DNA of 64,000 nt from Kordia sp. SMS9 (GTDB lineage: Bacteria; Bacteroidota; Bacteroidia; Flavobacteriales; Flavobacteriaceae). The translations under genes and the position numbers were made by a program. The stretch covers positions 5,295,501 through 5,359,500 of the forward strand of contig NZ_CP031153.1 in NCBI RefSeq assembly GCF_003352465.1, in the 5' to 3' direction. Positions 8,605 through 16,774 of this stretch are shown one piece after another. A model generated the notes under the pieces. It did no database searches and was not told the origin of the DNA. It saw only the letters and a program-made list of their open reading frames with translations. Position 1 is the stretch's first letter. Each line of letters opens with the position of its first letter.

Positions 8605-8829
8605 TTAGTTTTCTTCTCTTCCAATATATGTGATAGCTATTGCTATAAAACACATTCCGCCTAGTAATCCAAAACCAATAGCGCCGCCATTTGCTCCAGA
8701 ATGACTTGTAACCTCATGAATATTTATTGAACTATTGTTGTAATCTTTGATTTCTACACTTCCAAATTTAGCTGCTCCAATAACACTAAATATTGCAACA
8801 AAAATTAAAAATCCTCTAAAAGTTTTCAT
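8605..8829 (-). CDS. Small membrane protein, 74 aa
   Basis: An N-terminal hydrophobic segment (GFLIFVAIFSVIGAAKFG, possible signal anchor) is followed by a polar loop. A second hydrophobic stretch, GAIGFGLLGGMCFIAIAITY, is Gly-rich. The end YIGREEN is shared with the downstream paralog. No catalytic motifs are visible and the family is not recognised. The downstream gene follows closely, so the two are likely co-transcribed. Confidence 0.55.
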   Translation of the reverse strand: MKTFRGFLIFVAIFSVIGAAKFGSVEIKDYNNSSINIHEVTSHSGANGGAIGFGLLGGMCFIAIAITYIGREEN

Positions 8830-8926
8830 AAACTGTAATTATGTGATTGTTTTTGTGATTGGCTAAAATCAAAAATAATTGAGGGAAGTATTCAAATATA
8901 AATATTCTTCGTTATGAAGCAATATT

Positions 8927-9475
8927 TTATTCAAACTTTATATAATCAATTTCTATTTTAAAAGGTCCTGCTTTTTTCTCGTTAGAGATGAATCCGATGC
9001 GGAGAATGTTTGCCAATTCGTTTTGTGTAGGTTTCCCATCACGTTTGCGCCCAATATTGTACCGATCAAAATCGGTAAAGATGATTTCTTTGGTTACCCA
9101 TTTCCAATCTGTTGTTGGCAAATTTACTTTATAATATGGAACGTACCAACGTCTGTCCATTTCTAGCGTAAATCCCATTGCGTATTGTTTGGAACGGTAA
9201 TGAATGATTATTTTTTTATAGGAAGAAAGATCGCGTTTTTGATAATTACTTCGATACGAGGAAAAACCGCCGTTGTTTTCTAAAGAGATGTTTCCGCTAA
9301 ACACTACACTGTCATCCGTAATTCGATAATCGCCTTCAGAAAGTCCGCCCATCACACCATCATTTGTAATCTTCCAACGTTCGTTGTCTTTGTATTTTCC
9401 AAAATCAACATTATCTTGTTGTGCATAGATGAATTGAGATAGCAGGAGAAAACAGATCGTTTTTAACATGTTCAT
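8927..9475 (-). CDS. CIA30-family (NADH:ubiquinone oxidoreductase intermediate-associated-like) exported protein
   Basis: Start ATG at 9475 gives MNMLKTICFLLLSQFIYAQ, a good signal peptide with cleavage after IYA; the upstream ATG at 9538 would bury it. The mature domain of about 160 residues has WKITNDGVMGGLSEG, the typical CIA30 motif, followed by VVFSGNISLENNGGFSS and a C-terminal strand pair ending KIEIDYIKFE. The fold is a jelly-roll resembling carbohydrate-binding modules. In bacteria the family has no proven role; export makes a respiratory-complex assembly role unlikely. Family assignment is good, function unknown. Confidence 0.8.
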   Translation of the reverse strand: MNMLKTICFLLLSQFIYAQQDNVDFGKYKDNERWKITNDGVMGGLSEGDYRITDDSVVFSGNISLENNGGFSSYRSNYQKRDLSSYKKIIIHYRSKQYAMGFTLEMDRRWYVPYYKVNLPTTDWKWVTKEIIFTDFDRYNIGRKRDGKPTQNELANILRIGFISNEKKAGPFKIEIDYIKFE

Positions 9476-9968
9476 TTCTTTTTTCCTTAAAGATACAAAG
9501 ATTTGAAAAACAATCGAATTTCGTATGAAATCCTCCAAACTAATTTGTTAAAATTTGAAATGCAAAAAACACCAAAAGTCATTTTGAACTATGTTTTTAG
9601 TTTTTGAATTATTCACTGATTTTTCGTGTTTTTGATGGGTTTCATTCAATAAAATACCTTTTTTCACTTGTTTTTTGAATTATACTCAATAAAATTCGTT
9701 TTTCTAGCAAGTTTTAAATGTTAAAATTTTAACATAATTTCATTTTTATTAACATATTTTATGTTAATTTTTTCTTCTCAACGTTAAGTATTGTTAAATG
9801 ACTTGACATATTTTGTTCAGCCCTTATATTGAAAGTGTGATTATTACAAATCGCAATTACAACACTAAAAAATTACTTCTTGAAAATTTCATTTTGGATC
9901 CTCCAAAGTTCAAGCTTTAGTGTTTATTTCAAAGTCAATTATTAATCTTTAAAAAAGAAAAAATTATT
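9476..9968. other. Gene-free stretch upstream of dps
   Basis: 493 AT-rich bases lie between the CIA30 gene start and dps. Two short direct repeats are visible: TTTTTGAATTAT at 9601-9612 and 9672-9683, and TCAATAAAAT at 9647-9656 and 9687-9696. They could be binding sites for a regulator of dps or remnants of local duplication. No OxyR/Fur-like box or small gene stands out. Confidence 0.4.
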
Positions 9969-10472
9969 ATGAATTATTTAAATATGAGTGATGAAAAATT
10001 AGTACCTGTAGTCGTAGAATTGAATACATTATTGGCTAATTACCACGTATACTATCAAAAATTAAGAAGTTTTCACTGGAATATTTTAGGAAAAAACTTT
10101 TTCGATTTACACGATAAATTTGAAGAACTGTACACAAACGCACAAACAAAAATCGACGAAATTGCAGAACGTGTGTTAACTTTAAAATATCACCCAATTA
10201 GTAAAATGAGTGATTATTTGGAAATTTCAGCCGTAAAAGAATCAAGTCCATTATTGACCGATACCGAAATGATTGAAATTTTAATCAACGACCATAAGAT
10301 GATTTTAGCACAAATGAAAGTCGTGATTGATCATGCAAATGCAGCCGGAGATGAAGGAACACTCGATTTGATTGGAGCCTACATTAGAGAGTTGGAAAAA
10401 GCAAGTTGGATGTTAAACGCTTGGTCAAAGAAAACAAGTGCACAGTTGAACAATTCAATGGTAAAAGCCTAA
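9969..10472 (+). CDS. dps: Dps-family DNA-binding ferritin-like protein
   Basis: A 167-residue Dps. The ferroxidase residues H36, H48, D63 and E67 keep the family spacing of 12, 15 and 4 (LRSFHWNILG, DLHDKFEELY, KIDEIAERVL). Dps forms a dodecamer that oxidises and stores iron with hydrogen peroxide and protects DNA in stress. The C-terminus (SWMLNAWSKK) is the usual last helix. It stands alone behind a long leader region, fitting stress-controlled transcription. The next gene, a small exported protein, lies 136 bp downstream. Confidence 0.92.
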   Translation: MNYLNMSDEKLVPVVVELNTLLANYHVYYQKLRSFHWNILGKNFFDLHDKFEELYTNAQTKIDEIAERVLTLKYHPISKMSDYLEISAVKESSPLLTDTEMIEILINDHKMILAQMKVVIDHANAAGDEGTLDLIGAYIRELEKASWMLNAWSKKTSAQLNNSMVKA

Positions 10473-10607
10473 TCGCAATTTACTTCGACACAACTATAGA
10501 CTTTTCTAAATACCAAGTCTTCTAATTACAGGTATTTACAGCTGTTGAAGATGTCATCGCAGCTTAGCAAGAGTATGACGTCATAAATAACAAAAAGAAT
10601 AAAAGTT

Positions 10608-11132
10608 ATGAAAAATTATATAAAAATTTTAGTACCCACAATAATATTATCAACCTCAATTGCATTTGCGCAAGACACTGTAAAAGCTTCAGAGATTGTA
10701 CGAGAAAATGTAACCGAATATGAAATCGTAGAAAAAGCGATTGCAAGTGAAACCAGAATTTACGAAGAAACTATTGCAACGTATCCAGTAGCTTTTGACA
10801 GCGAAGACAAATACGATTTAAACCAGGAAAGATTGATTGTATCCCCAATTTTAGAGACAACCTTTAAATTAGATACAAATAAAGATTCCAACTTTGAAAG
10901 AGAAATTACCATCAATTATACAAAGCCAGACAATTTTAGATACGATTTTATGCTAACGCGCAACGGATTGAATGTATGGTGTACCGAAAAAGGAATGTCC
11001 GTAAAAGAGATTCACATGATTGATGCCTATAATAATAAGAAAAAGGTGAATAAATTGACAAAAAAAGGAATGTATAATATTATCATGTCCAACAATGATG
11101 TCTATGAAATTGAAGTGATTGACATGAAATAA
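10608..11132 (+). CDS. Exported protein of unknown function, 174 aa
   Basis: Residues 1-21 form a signal peptide (ILVPTIILSTSIAFA, cleavage before QDT). The mature part is rich in Glu and Val with a central block (EREITINYTKPDNFRYDFML) that looks like beta strands, and ends YEIEVIDMK. No enzyme motif is visible and I do not recognise the family. It follows dps on the same strand and is closed by a strong terminator; a shared stress role is only a guess. Confidence 0.6.
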   Translation: MKNYIKILVPTIILSTSIAFAQDTVKASEIVRENVTEYEIVEKAIASETRIYEETIATYPVAFDSEDKYDLNQERLIVSPILETTFKLDTNKDSNFEREITINYTKPDNFRYDFMLTRNGLNVWCTEKGMSVKEIHMIDAYNNKKKVNKLTKKGMYNIIMSNNDVYEIEVIDMK

Positions 11133-11170
11133 CATACAATCCAATCCCTGAAATAGCCTTTTCGCTATGC

Positions 11171-11202
11171 AAAAACCGTCTCAGTTTTGAGGTGGTTTTT
11201 TT
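11171..11202 (+). terminator. Rho-independent terminator
   Basis: A 13-bp stem (AAAAACCGTCTCA with TGAGGTGGTTTTT, two G-T wobbles), loop GTTT, then a T run. It follows the exported-protein gene 10608-11132. Because the stem begins with five A, it could also stop leftward transcripts. Confidence 0.85.
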
Positions 11203-11243
11203 GTGTTTCTATTTTAAAGTGCTATGCTTTGAATTTATTTCGA

Positions 11244-12002
11244 TTAGAAATCAATCATCAGTGCGTTTTCAATCATGGCGCGTTCGCCTTCCCAATCTCT
11301 GGAAATATTACTTTTAATAACTTTGGCAGGAATACCTCCAATCATGGTATTTTCTGGTACATCCGAAAAATCTTTTTTCAGAACTGCATGTGAAGCAATT
11401 GTAGTAAAATTGGGCGTTTTGGTATCTTTGTAGACCGAAATCCGATTCCCAAAATAATTATAATTCCCTAGATGAATACTGCCTTTCATCTCGCTTTTTT
11501 CACCAGTTTCTGTGTTGATCATTGCATGAAAATTGGTATCAATGAGTTGCGATTCTGAACCGATGCGCGCATATTCGCCAAATTTTATTTCTTTAGAACA
11601 TATAATTTTTCCGCGTGAACCTAACGAAGCCATATTCCCCATTTCGCAATACGCATCGTCCATAATGTTGAGAAAATAATCTTTCCCAAATTGACAATAT
11701 CCTTTAAATGCCAAATGTCCGTCGAGCGTGATTTCTGCAATACGCATAGAGCGTTTGTTCATTTCATAATTCTGTCCAAAACCAATCATGCCACGTTTGA
11801 TGGTTGCTGCATCAATTGTGACTTTTCCTTGCAAACTGTTGAATTTTACAGAACCGTAAAAAAACACGGGAAGCTTCCTCGCAATGTGCTTTGGAAACAT
11901 CTTATAATTGAAATAAATCGTTTTGTACCAATTGACCGTTCGGGCAAACTTGAATCGCCTCCATTGCTTTCGTAACACCTTATATATTTTTTTCAATGGC
12001 AT
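11244..12002 (-). CDS. Left-handed beta-helix (hexapeptide repeat) acyltransferase
   Basis: ATG at 12002 (MPLKKIYKVLRKQWRR), two bases after the flippase stop, is the likely start, giving 252 residues. The in-frame extension further upstream lies inside the flippase gene. Residues from about 60 on contain imperfect hexapeptide repeats (GMIGFGQNYEMN, LAFKGYCQFGKDYFLN, GNMASLGSRGKIICSK) and end with the classic ENTMIGGIPAKVIK. Such trimeric enzymes O- or N-acetylate sugars, here probably a component of the glycan exported by the neighbouring flippase. The substrate is unknown. Confidence 0.78.
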   Translation of the reverse strand: MPLKKIYKVLRKQWRRFKFARTVNWYKTIYFNYKMFPKHIARKLPVFFYGSVKFNSLQGKVTIDAATIKRGMIGFGQNYEMNKRSMRIAEITLDGHLAFKGYCQFGKDYFLNIMDDAYCEMGNMASLGSRGKIICSKEIKFGEYARIGSESQLIDTNFHAMINTETGEKSEMKGSIHLGNYNYFGNRISVYKDTKTPNFTTIASHAVLKKDFSDVPENTMIGGIPAKVIKSNISRDWEGERAMIENALMIDF

Positions 12003-12004
12003 AC

Positions 12005-13489
12005 TTATTTTTTTGAAAGCTTGTTTTTTATCAACTGTTTGATATTCATTTTTTGCTGCAATTGCGCGTATGTAAAGATATAAGAAAGTAGCATTATGAC
12101 AATGATTCCGCCATATTTCAAATAAGTATTCTCTATAAACGTACACACAAACGCCAATCCGCTCAACAAAACACATATAAAAAACAACTTGTAAAATGCA
12201 GATTGAAATTGCAAACCGTAAAAGATTTTGGTAATGATCAACATGCTGATAAAGTGAATGATATAGTAAATCAACACACTGATTCCCAAACCTGTCAAAC
12301 CGTAATAATAATAGCCCGCACAACTCATTCCCAACAGTAACAGATTGAAACAAATCGAAGTTTTGACAAATATTCTAGCGTCACCTTTCGCCAAAATAAC
12401 ATAACCAACTGACCAAGAAACCGCTTTAAACGCCATGCCCAAAACGCCCCAAGAAATCAATCCTAGAATGACTAAAAATTCTTTTGAGTATAATATTTTC
12501 ACCACTAACGGCGCCGCCAGAAAAAACGTCGTAATAATCGGCGTGATCAATAAAATAGCAATCGTAGCCTGATTTCGAACGGCAATTTGCACTTTGCTAT
12601 TGTCTGTATGAATGGAAGATAATCGCGGAAAATAATCCGTTCCCATTGCGTTGAAAACCATCCCAACATATCCATTGATGATTAAAAAACCTGCGGTGTA
12701 ATAGCCAACTTCATCCAATCCGCCCAAATATCTAATGTAAATTTGCAATAAATACGTGGTCGTCAGCGTAATGATTCCCGTAATACTTAGCACCAAACCC
12801 AAATGAATCATGTCTTTTCCTCTGCTGTATGCTTCTTTCACACCTAAGGAAATGCGTTGAATATTAAGCGTATTTTCAAAATACCAGAAAAACAGAAAAA
12901 CCACAACTGCGGTAATGATTATGGTAGGTACAATAGCTTCCAAACCATAAATATAGTATAGCGGAACGGAAACAATCAAACCGACCGTACTTCCTAAAAC
13001 ATTGGCAACTGCAAGTTTTTTGAGCGCTTGTGTTCCTTGCAAAATGGCGATTTTTCCATTGGTCAATTGCATGAAAAAAATCGCGATGGCAATCCAAATA
13101 AATTCAAACGTATACGCGGTATTCCCAAAGGTAAGTTTGCTCAATACTGCCGAAAAAATAATTGTAAAAATAGCCCCAATAATTGCTGTAATCATGATGA
13201 ATTTTTGAAGAATACTCACCGTTTCTATCACCGCTTTTTCATCTTTGGTGTTGTGTACATGTGCCAATTCTTTGACGGCACTTGTGTCCAAACCCAACTT
13301 GGCAATTTCACTTACTACTTGAATTGTGCTGTTGAACAATCCGATAATGCCCATTCCGACACCACCTAATAAAATGGCAACAATTTTGACACGAACGATC
13401 GAAATCAGAATCTTAAATACCTGAACGCCGCCAAATAGCGAAGTTGCTTTTAAGATGTGCGTGTATGAAAATTGTTGTTTTTCCGTCAT
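12005..13489 (-). CDS. Wzx-type O-antigen/oligosaccharide flippase
   Basis: A 494-residue membrane protein with about 12-14 hydrophobic segments and few charged residues. The N-terminus (KATSLFGGVQVFKILISIVR, then KIVAILLGGVGMGIIGLFNS) is the pattern of bacterial O-antigen translocases of the MOP exporter superfamily. It would flip undecaprenyl-linked oligosaccharides to the periplasm. It sits between the aminotransferase and acyltransferase genes with gaps of 17 and 2 bp, so one leftward operon is likely. A matching Wzy polymerase is not visible in the window. Confidence 0.85.
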   Translation of the reverse strand: MTEKQQFSYTHILKATSLFGGVQVFKILISIVRVKIVAILLGGVGMGIIGLFNSTIQVVSEIAKLGLDTSAVKELAHVHNTKDEKAVIETVSILQKFIMITAIIGAIFTIIFSAVLSKLTFGNTAYTFEFIWIAIAIFFMQLTNGKIAILQGTQALKKLAVANVLGSTVGLIVSVPLYYIYGLEAIVPTIIITAVVVFLFFWYFENTLNIQRISLGVKEAYSRGKDMIHLGLVLSITGIITLTTTYLLQIYIRYLGGLDEVGYYTAGFLIINGYVGMVFNAMGTDYFPRLSSIHTDNSKVQIAVRNQATIAILLITPIITTFFLAAPLVVKILYSKEFLVILGLISWGVLGMAFKAVSWSVGYVILAKGDARIFVKTSICFNLLLLGMSCAGYYYYGLTGLGISVLIYYIIHFISMLIITKIFYGLQFQSAFYKLFFICVLLSGLAFVCTFIENTYLKYGGIIVIMLLSYIFTYAQLQQKMNIKQLIKNKLSKK

Positions 13490-13506
13490 ATATAGTTTGG
13501 AAATTG

Positions 13507-14616
13507 TCAGTGATTGCTGTACGAATTGAGTAATGAAATGATGGTGTTCACGTCAAATTCATCCATCACAGGACTTATCGGCAAACTCAAACATTCGTTG
13601 TGTATTTTCTCCGTGATCGGAAAATGTAAATGATTCCATTCTTTGTACGCTTCTTGTTTGTGTGGCGGAATTTCGTAATGAATCAACGTTCCGACTTCAC
13701 TTTCTGCCAAATATTTTTGCAATTTAGATCTGTTTTCCGTTCGTATCACAAATTGATGAAATACATGCGAACCATCTCGCGGATGTGTTGGCAATCTAAT
13801 TTCAGGATTGTCAATGCCCATGCAATAGCGCAATGCGACATCGCTGCGTTCTTCATTGTCCGCATCCAATTGACGTAATTTTATATTGAGAAAAGCGGCT
13901 TGAATTTCATCCAACCGATTGTTGACACCTTTGTATTGATTTACATATTTTGAAGATGTTCCATAATTGCGCAATTTTCGGATGATTTCTGCTAATTCCG
14001 CATCGTTTGTGGTCACAGCACCAGCTTCGCCCAACGCACCTAAGTTTTTGGTTGGATAGAAACTAAATCCTGCTGCATCACTCAAATTTCCTGCTTTTTT
14101 TCCTTCAGAATTTACAGCGCCGTGTGCTTGTGCAGCGTCTTCCATAATGAGCAGATTCTGTTTTTTGGCAATGTCTTGGATTGGACGCATATCTGTGAGT
14201 TGTCCATATAAATGCACGACTAAAATAGCGCGTGTTTTCCACGTGATAGCAGCTTCAACCGCAGCAGCATCAATGTTGAAAGTTTCCAGATTTGGTTCTA
14301 CCAATACAGGTTTTAATCCAGCTTTGGTAATTCCCAGAATACTGGCAATATACGTATTGGCTGGCACAATAATTTCGTCACCTTCTTGCAGTTTTCCTTG
14401 AATTTTATACGCTTCTAAGATTAACGTGAGCGCGTCCAAACCATTACTGACACCAATACAATGTTGCGTTCCGCAATAGTTGGCAAACGATTTTTCAAAC
14501 TGTGTTACATTATTGCCCAACACATAATATCCCGAATCGAGAAATTTCTTGAACGCTGCTCGAAATTCGATTTCAAAGCGCGCATTGATTTTATGTAGAT
14601 CTAAAAATTTTATCAT
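13507..14616 (-). CDS. DegT/DnrJ/EryC1/StrS family PLP sugar aminotransferase
   Basis: A 369-residue enzyme of standard family length. [12 protein letters not shown] near residue 57, [10 protein letters not shown] near 158 with the PLP-binding D160, and [15 protein letters not shown] with the Schiff-base K190 are all intact. Such enzymes aminate nucleotide keto-sugars. Given the FdtA/QdtA-type ketoisomerase at 4751-5176, an FdtB/QdtB role (making a dTDP-3-amino-3,6-dideoxyhexose) is the best guess. The upstream FemAB-like gene overlaps it by 4 bp, so they are translationally coupled. Confidence 0.88.
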   Translation of the reverse strand: MIKFLDLHKINARFEIEFRAAFKKFLDSGYYVLGNNVTQFEKSFANYCGTQHCIGVSNGLDALTLILEAYKIQGKLQEGDEIIVPANTYIASILGITKAGLKPVLVEPNLETFNIDAAAVEAAITWKTRAILVVHLYGQLTDMRPIQDIAKKQNLLIMEDAAQAHGAVNSEGKKAGNLSDAAGFSFYPTKNLGALGEAGAVTTNDAELAEIIRKLRNYGTSSKYVNQYKGVNNRLDEIQAAFLNIKLRQLDADNEERSDVALRYCMGIDNPEIRLPTHPRDGSHVFHQFVIRTENRSKLQKYLAESEVGTLIHYEIPPHKQEAYKEWNHLHFPITEKIHNECLSLPISPVMDEFDVNTIISLLNSYSNH

Positions 14617-15548
14617 ATAAAAATCGTATCAAGTTTGTGACTTTGTTTCACGTCAATTTCGTAAAAATCTTGCGTGATTGTGCGTGCACCAAAACCTTCT
14701 TTCCAATAATTTAGTCCAGTATTGATGTTTTTTCCTTGATTTTCGTTGGAAATACCGAAATCAAAGTACATTTTATCTGCAAAAACTTCATTAAGCAAAA
14801 ACAGGTGTAAAAAGTCGAGACTTCCCAAATCGTTTTTGTCTTCGTTTCCAGAAATGTATTGTGAATGCGCAACATATTTTGTGTCGAAAATCGTTGTTCC
14901 TGCAACAATTGTATCCTCTTTATACACATTAAATTGCCGAATCTGTTTCGGAAAATTTGCTTTTAGTTGTTGAATTTCCACAAGTGAATGTACAGGTTTT
15001 GCGGCGTGTTTTTGTGCTAAATTCGGAATGAGTATTTCGTTCCAAAACGCTTCAAACGTATCAACTTCTTTGATGACCAAACCGTGTTTTTTAGCTCTTT
15101 TATTTCCTGCGATTCTGTCTCTTGAGATTTTAGGTCTGTGCTGCATGTTCACTACCGAAAGTGCATCTCTACGTGTTAATTTCGCTTCCAAAATAAATAA
15201 CAAATATTGCAATTCGTTGGTTGGCAACGGACTGTACATAGTTGGCAACAATTTGAGATGTACTTTTTGAAAGTTGTTTTCTTTTGCATGTTCCAACAAT
15301 ATTTTGAAACATTCTGAAACATCGCGGAGTTTTAAGTCTTTGTTGAAAAGCAAACCGCCGTATGTCAAACCCTGATGTGAATGCAATACATTTTCAGCTT
15401 CATTTGCAGGAAACACAGCTACTAATTTCTCCTTTTTGTAGAGTAACAGTGAATGATCTTTGAAACGATCTTGATGATAGTCCATAAAATCGCGATAGCA
15501 CAAAAATGTACTATTCTTTGCTTCCGAGACAAAGTTGTCCCACAGCAA
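14613..15548 (-). CDS. FemAB/GNAT-like acyltransferase of the glycan locus
   Basis: From TTG at 15548 the protein has 311 residues. It has a FemAB-like double-GNAT appearance: [20 protein letters not shown] and [10 protein letters not shown] at the start, then [41 protein letters not shown] and [12 protein letters not shown]. Relatives in glycan clusters transfer amino acids or acyl groups to amino sugars. The reading frame stays open and protein-like upstream (IYTLTKYTSENQ) with no ATG; a start at ATT 15584 would restore a natural N-terminus. The start is therefore unsettled. Its end overlaps the aminotransferase gene by 4 bp. Confidence 0.7.
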   Translation of the reverse strand: MLWDNFVSEAKNSTFLCYRDFMDYHQDRFKDHSLLLYKKEKLVAVFPANEAENVLHSHQGLTYGGLLFNKDLKLRDVSECFKILLEHAKENNFQKVHLKLLPTMYSPLPTNELQYLLFILEAKLTRRDALSVVNMQHRPKISRDRIAGNKRAKKHGLVIKEVDTFEAFWNEILIPNLAQKHAAKPVHSLVEIQQLKANFPKQIRQFNVYKEDTIVAGTTIFDTKYVAHSQYISGNEDKNDLGSLDFLHLFLLNEVFADKMYFDFGISNENQGKNINTGLNYWKEGFGARTITQDFYEIDVKQSHKLDTIFI

Positions 15549-15721
15549 TTGGTTTTCACTTGTATATTTGGTTAGTGTATAAATTAGGTTTGGTTTAGAA
15601 AAAGTGAATTTACTAATTTTAACGTCAGTTTGGTAGTTGTAGTGTGGAAAAATGAATTTTTATCTTTTTTTGGTTTTTATTTAGATTCCTTTAGCTTTAT
15701 TCATTCTAACGATAAAAATAT

Positions 15722-16069
15722 ATTCAGATCGAAAAAGAAGACACATATACTAGTTTCAGTTCCGCTATAAAATGGTGGGAAAGAAAGCGATTTATCTATA
15801 ATATCATTACTATTTTAGGAGGATTATTAGTATTCTTCATGAGAAGTGATGTACCCAACGGAATTTCTCCTTATGAAAACTATAGCATCCTATTGTTTTG
15901 GTTATTCGGAGCCAATATTTTTTATACTTTTGGCTGGGCGTTAGAAGCTTTACTAAACTATTATTTCAAAGTTCCTTTTTGGAAGAATGACACACGACGT
16001 ATATTTTTCGTTTTAGGCACGGTTTTTTCTTTCGTTTGGATGTTTTTATTGACAAGTCAAATACGTTAA
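15722..16069 (+). CDS. Small membrane protein with three predicted helices, no ATG at its natural start
   Basis: The first ATG (15839) lies within a hydrophobic helix, but the frame is open back to 15716 after a TAA. It encodes a sensible N-terminus (KEDTYTSFSSAIKWWERKRF) preceding the first helix. The likely start is thus the ATT at 15722, giving about 115 residues, unless the 5' end is damaged. Helices are near IIIT-ILGGLLVFF, ILLFWLFGANIFYTFGW and IFFVLGTVFSFVWMFLL. It resembles uncharacterised Bacteroidota membrane proteins. It converges with the toxin gene 3 bp downstream of its stop. Confidence 0.5.
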   Translation: MQIEKEDTYTSFSSAIKWWERKRFIYNIITILGGLLVFFMRSDVPNGISPYENYSILLFWLFGANIFYTFGWALEALLNYYFKVPFWKNDTRRIFFVLGTVFSFVWMFLLTSQIR

Positions 16070-16072
16070 AAT

Positions 16073-16372
16073 TTAATCATTGATTCTGCGTTCCAAGTCC
16101 ATGCGTTCGTGTAGAATTCTAACAATTTCAATGGTAGTTTCTGAAACTTGATGATAAAAAATAATGTGTTTCCCTACTTTGAATCCGATTAAATTCGCTT
16201 GTATGTTTTGATATGATTTTCCGATATTCGGTTTTTTGGCAATTTCTTTACAAGCCAATCGAATTCCTTGATAATAAATGTCTGCTTGACTTTCTGACCA
16301 TTTTTGCACGGTATACTTCCAAATAGCGGTTAAATCATCAATAGCTGTTTGTCTAAAAATAATTTCAGCCAT
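16073..16372 (-). CDS. RelE/ParE-family toxin
   Basis: A 99-residue protein with the ParE layout: an N-terminal strand plus helix (EIIFRQTAIDDLTAIWKYTV), a second helix (QADIYYQGIRLACKEIA), then strands GKSYQNIQANLIGFKVGKHI and IIFYHQVSETTIEIVRILHE, ending with R-M-D. ParE toxins poison DNA gyrase, whereas RelE toxins cleave mRNA; the sequence fits ParE better. The ParD-like antitoxin gene lies directly upstream with no gap, the usual order. Confidence 0.87.
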   Translation of the reverse strand: MAEIIFRQTAIDDLTAIWKYTVQKWSESQADIYYQGIRLACKEIAKKPNIGKSYQNIQANLIGFKVGKHIIFYHQVSETTIEIVRILHERMDLERRIND

Positions 16373-16615
16373 TTACTTTTTCTCCGTTTTAAGCTTAGCT
16401 AAATGCGCATCGAAGTCAAAATTTTCAACTAATGGACTGTTCATGCCTTCTTGAATTGCATGTCGCAATGCGATGACTTTATTTTCTTCGTTTTCTAACA
16501 ATCGAAGTCCCGCTCTAATTACTTCGCTTTTATTTTTGTAACGTCCTTCTGAAACTTGCGATTGCACAAACTCATCAAAATAGGTTCCTAACAATATGGA
16601 TGTATTTTTACTCAT
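16373..16615 (-). CDS. ParD-like antitoxin (CopG/Arc-type)
   Basis: An 80-residue antitoxin. An N-terminal strand (NTSILLGTYFDEFVQSQVSE) and the GRYKNKSEVIRAGLRLLE helix pair form a ribbon-helix-helix domain. An acidic/basic tail (FDFDAHLAKLKTEKK) would wrap the toxin. It abuts the toxin gene. A perfect 25-bp palindrome starts 15 bp upstream of its ATG and is the expected autoregulatory operator. The pair sits as an independent cassette inside the glycan region. Confidence 0.87.
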   Translation of the reverse strand: MSKNTSILLGTYFDEFVQSQVSEGRYKNKSEVIRAGLRLLENEENKVIALRHAIQEGMNSPLVENFDFDAHLAKLKTEKK

Positions 16616-16629
16616 GACACATTTTTTAT

Positions 16630-16654
16630 AAATATACCAATAATTGGTATATTT
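16630..16654. promoter_or_regulatory. Palindromic operator of the ParDE-like pair
   Basis: Two perfect 11-base arms, AAATATACCAA and TTGGTATATTT, flank a TAA centre, just upstream of the antitoxin start. Ribbon-helix-helix antitoxins bind such palindromes to repress their own operon. The position and perfect symmetry support this; binding is inferred. Confidence 0.75.
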
Positions 16655-16774
16655 TACAAATTGATATTGATAGTAAGAGTATCCAACTTTTACGTTCAGC
16701 TAGTGAAAGTTCTTTGAAGACTGTTTATGAATTTGCTGAACAACAGGAATAAAAGTATATTAAAAATTGGTAAA

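Noticed and set aside
11244-12353. 369-residue version of the acyltransferase gene
   Set aside because: The extra N-terminal 117 residues would lie inside the flippase gene and are not protein-like; the start at 12002 fits the operon spacing.
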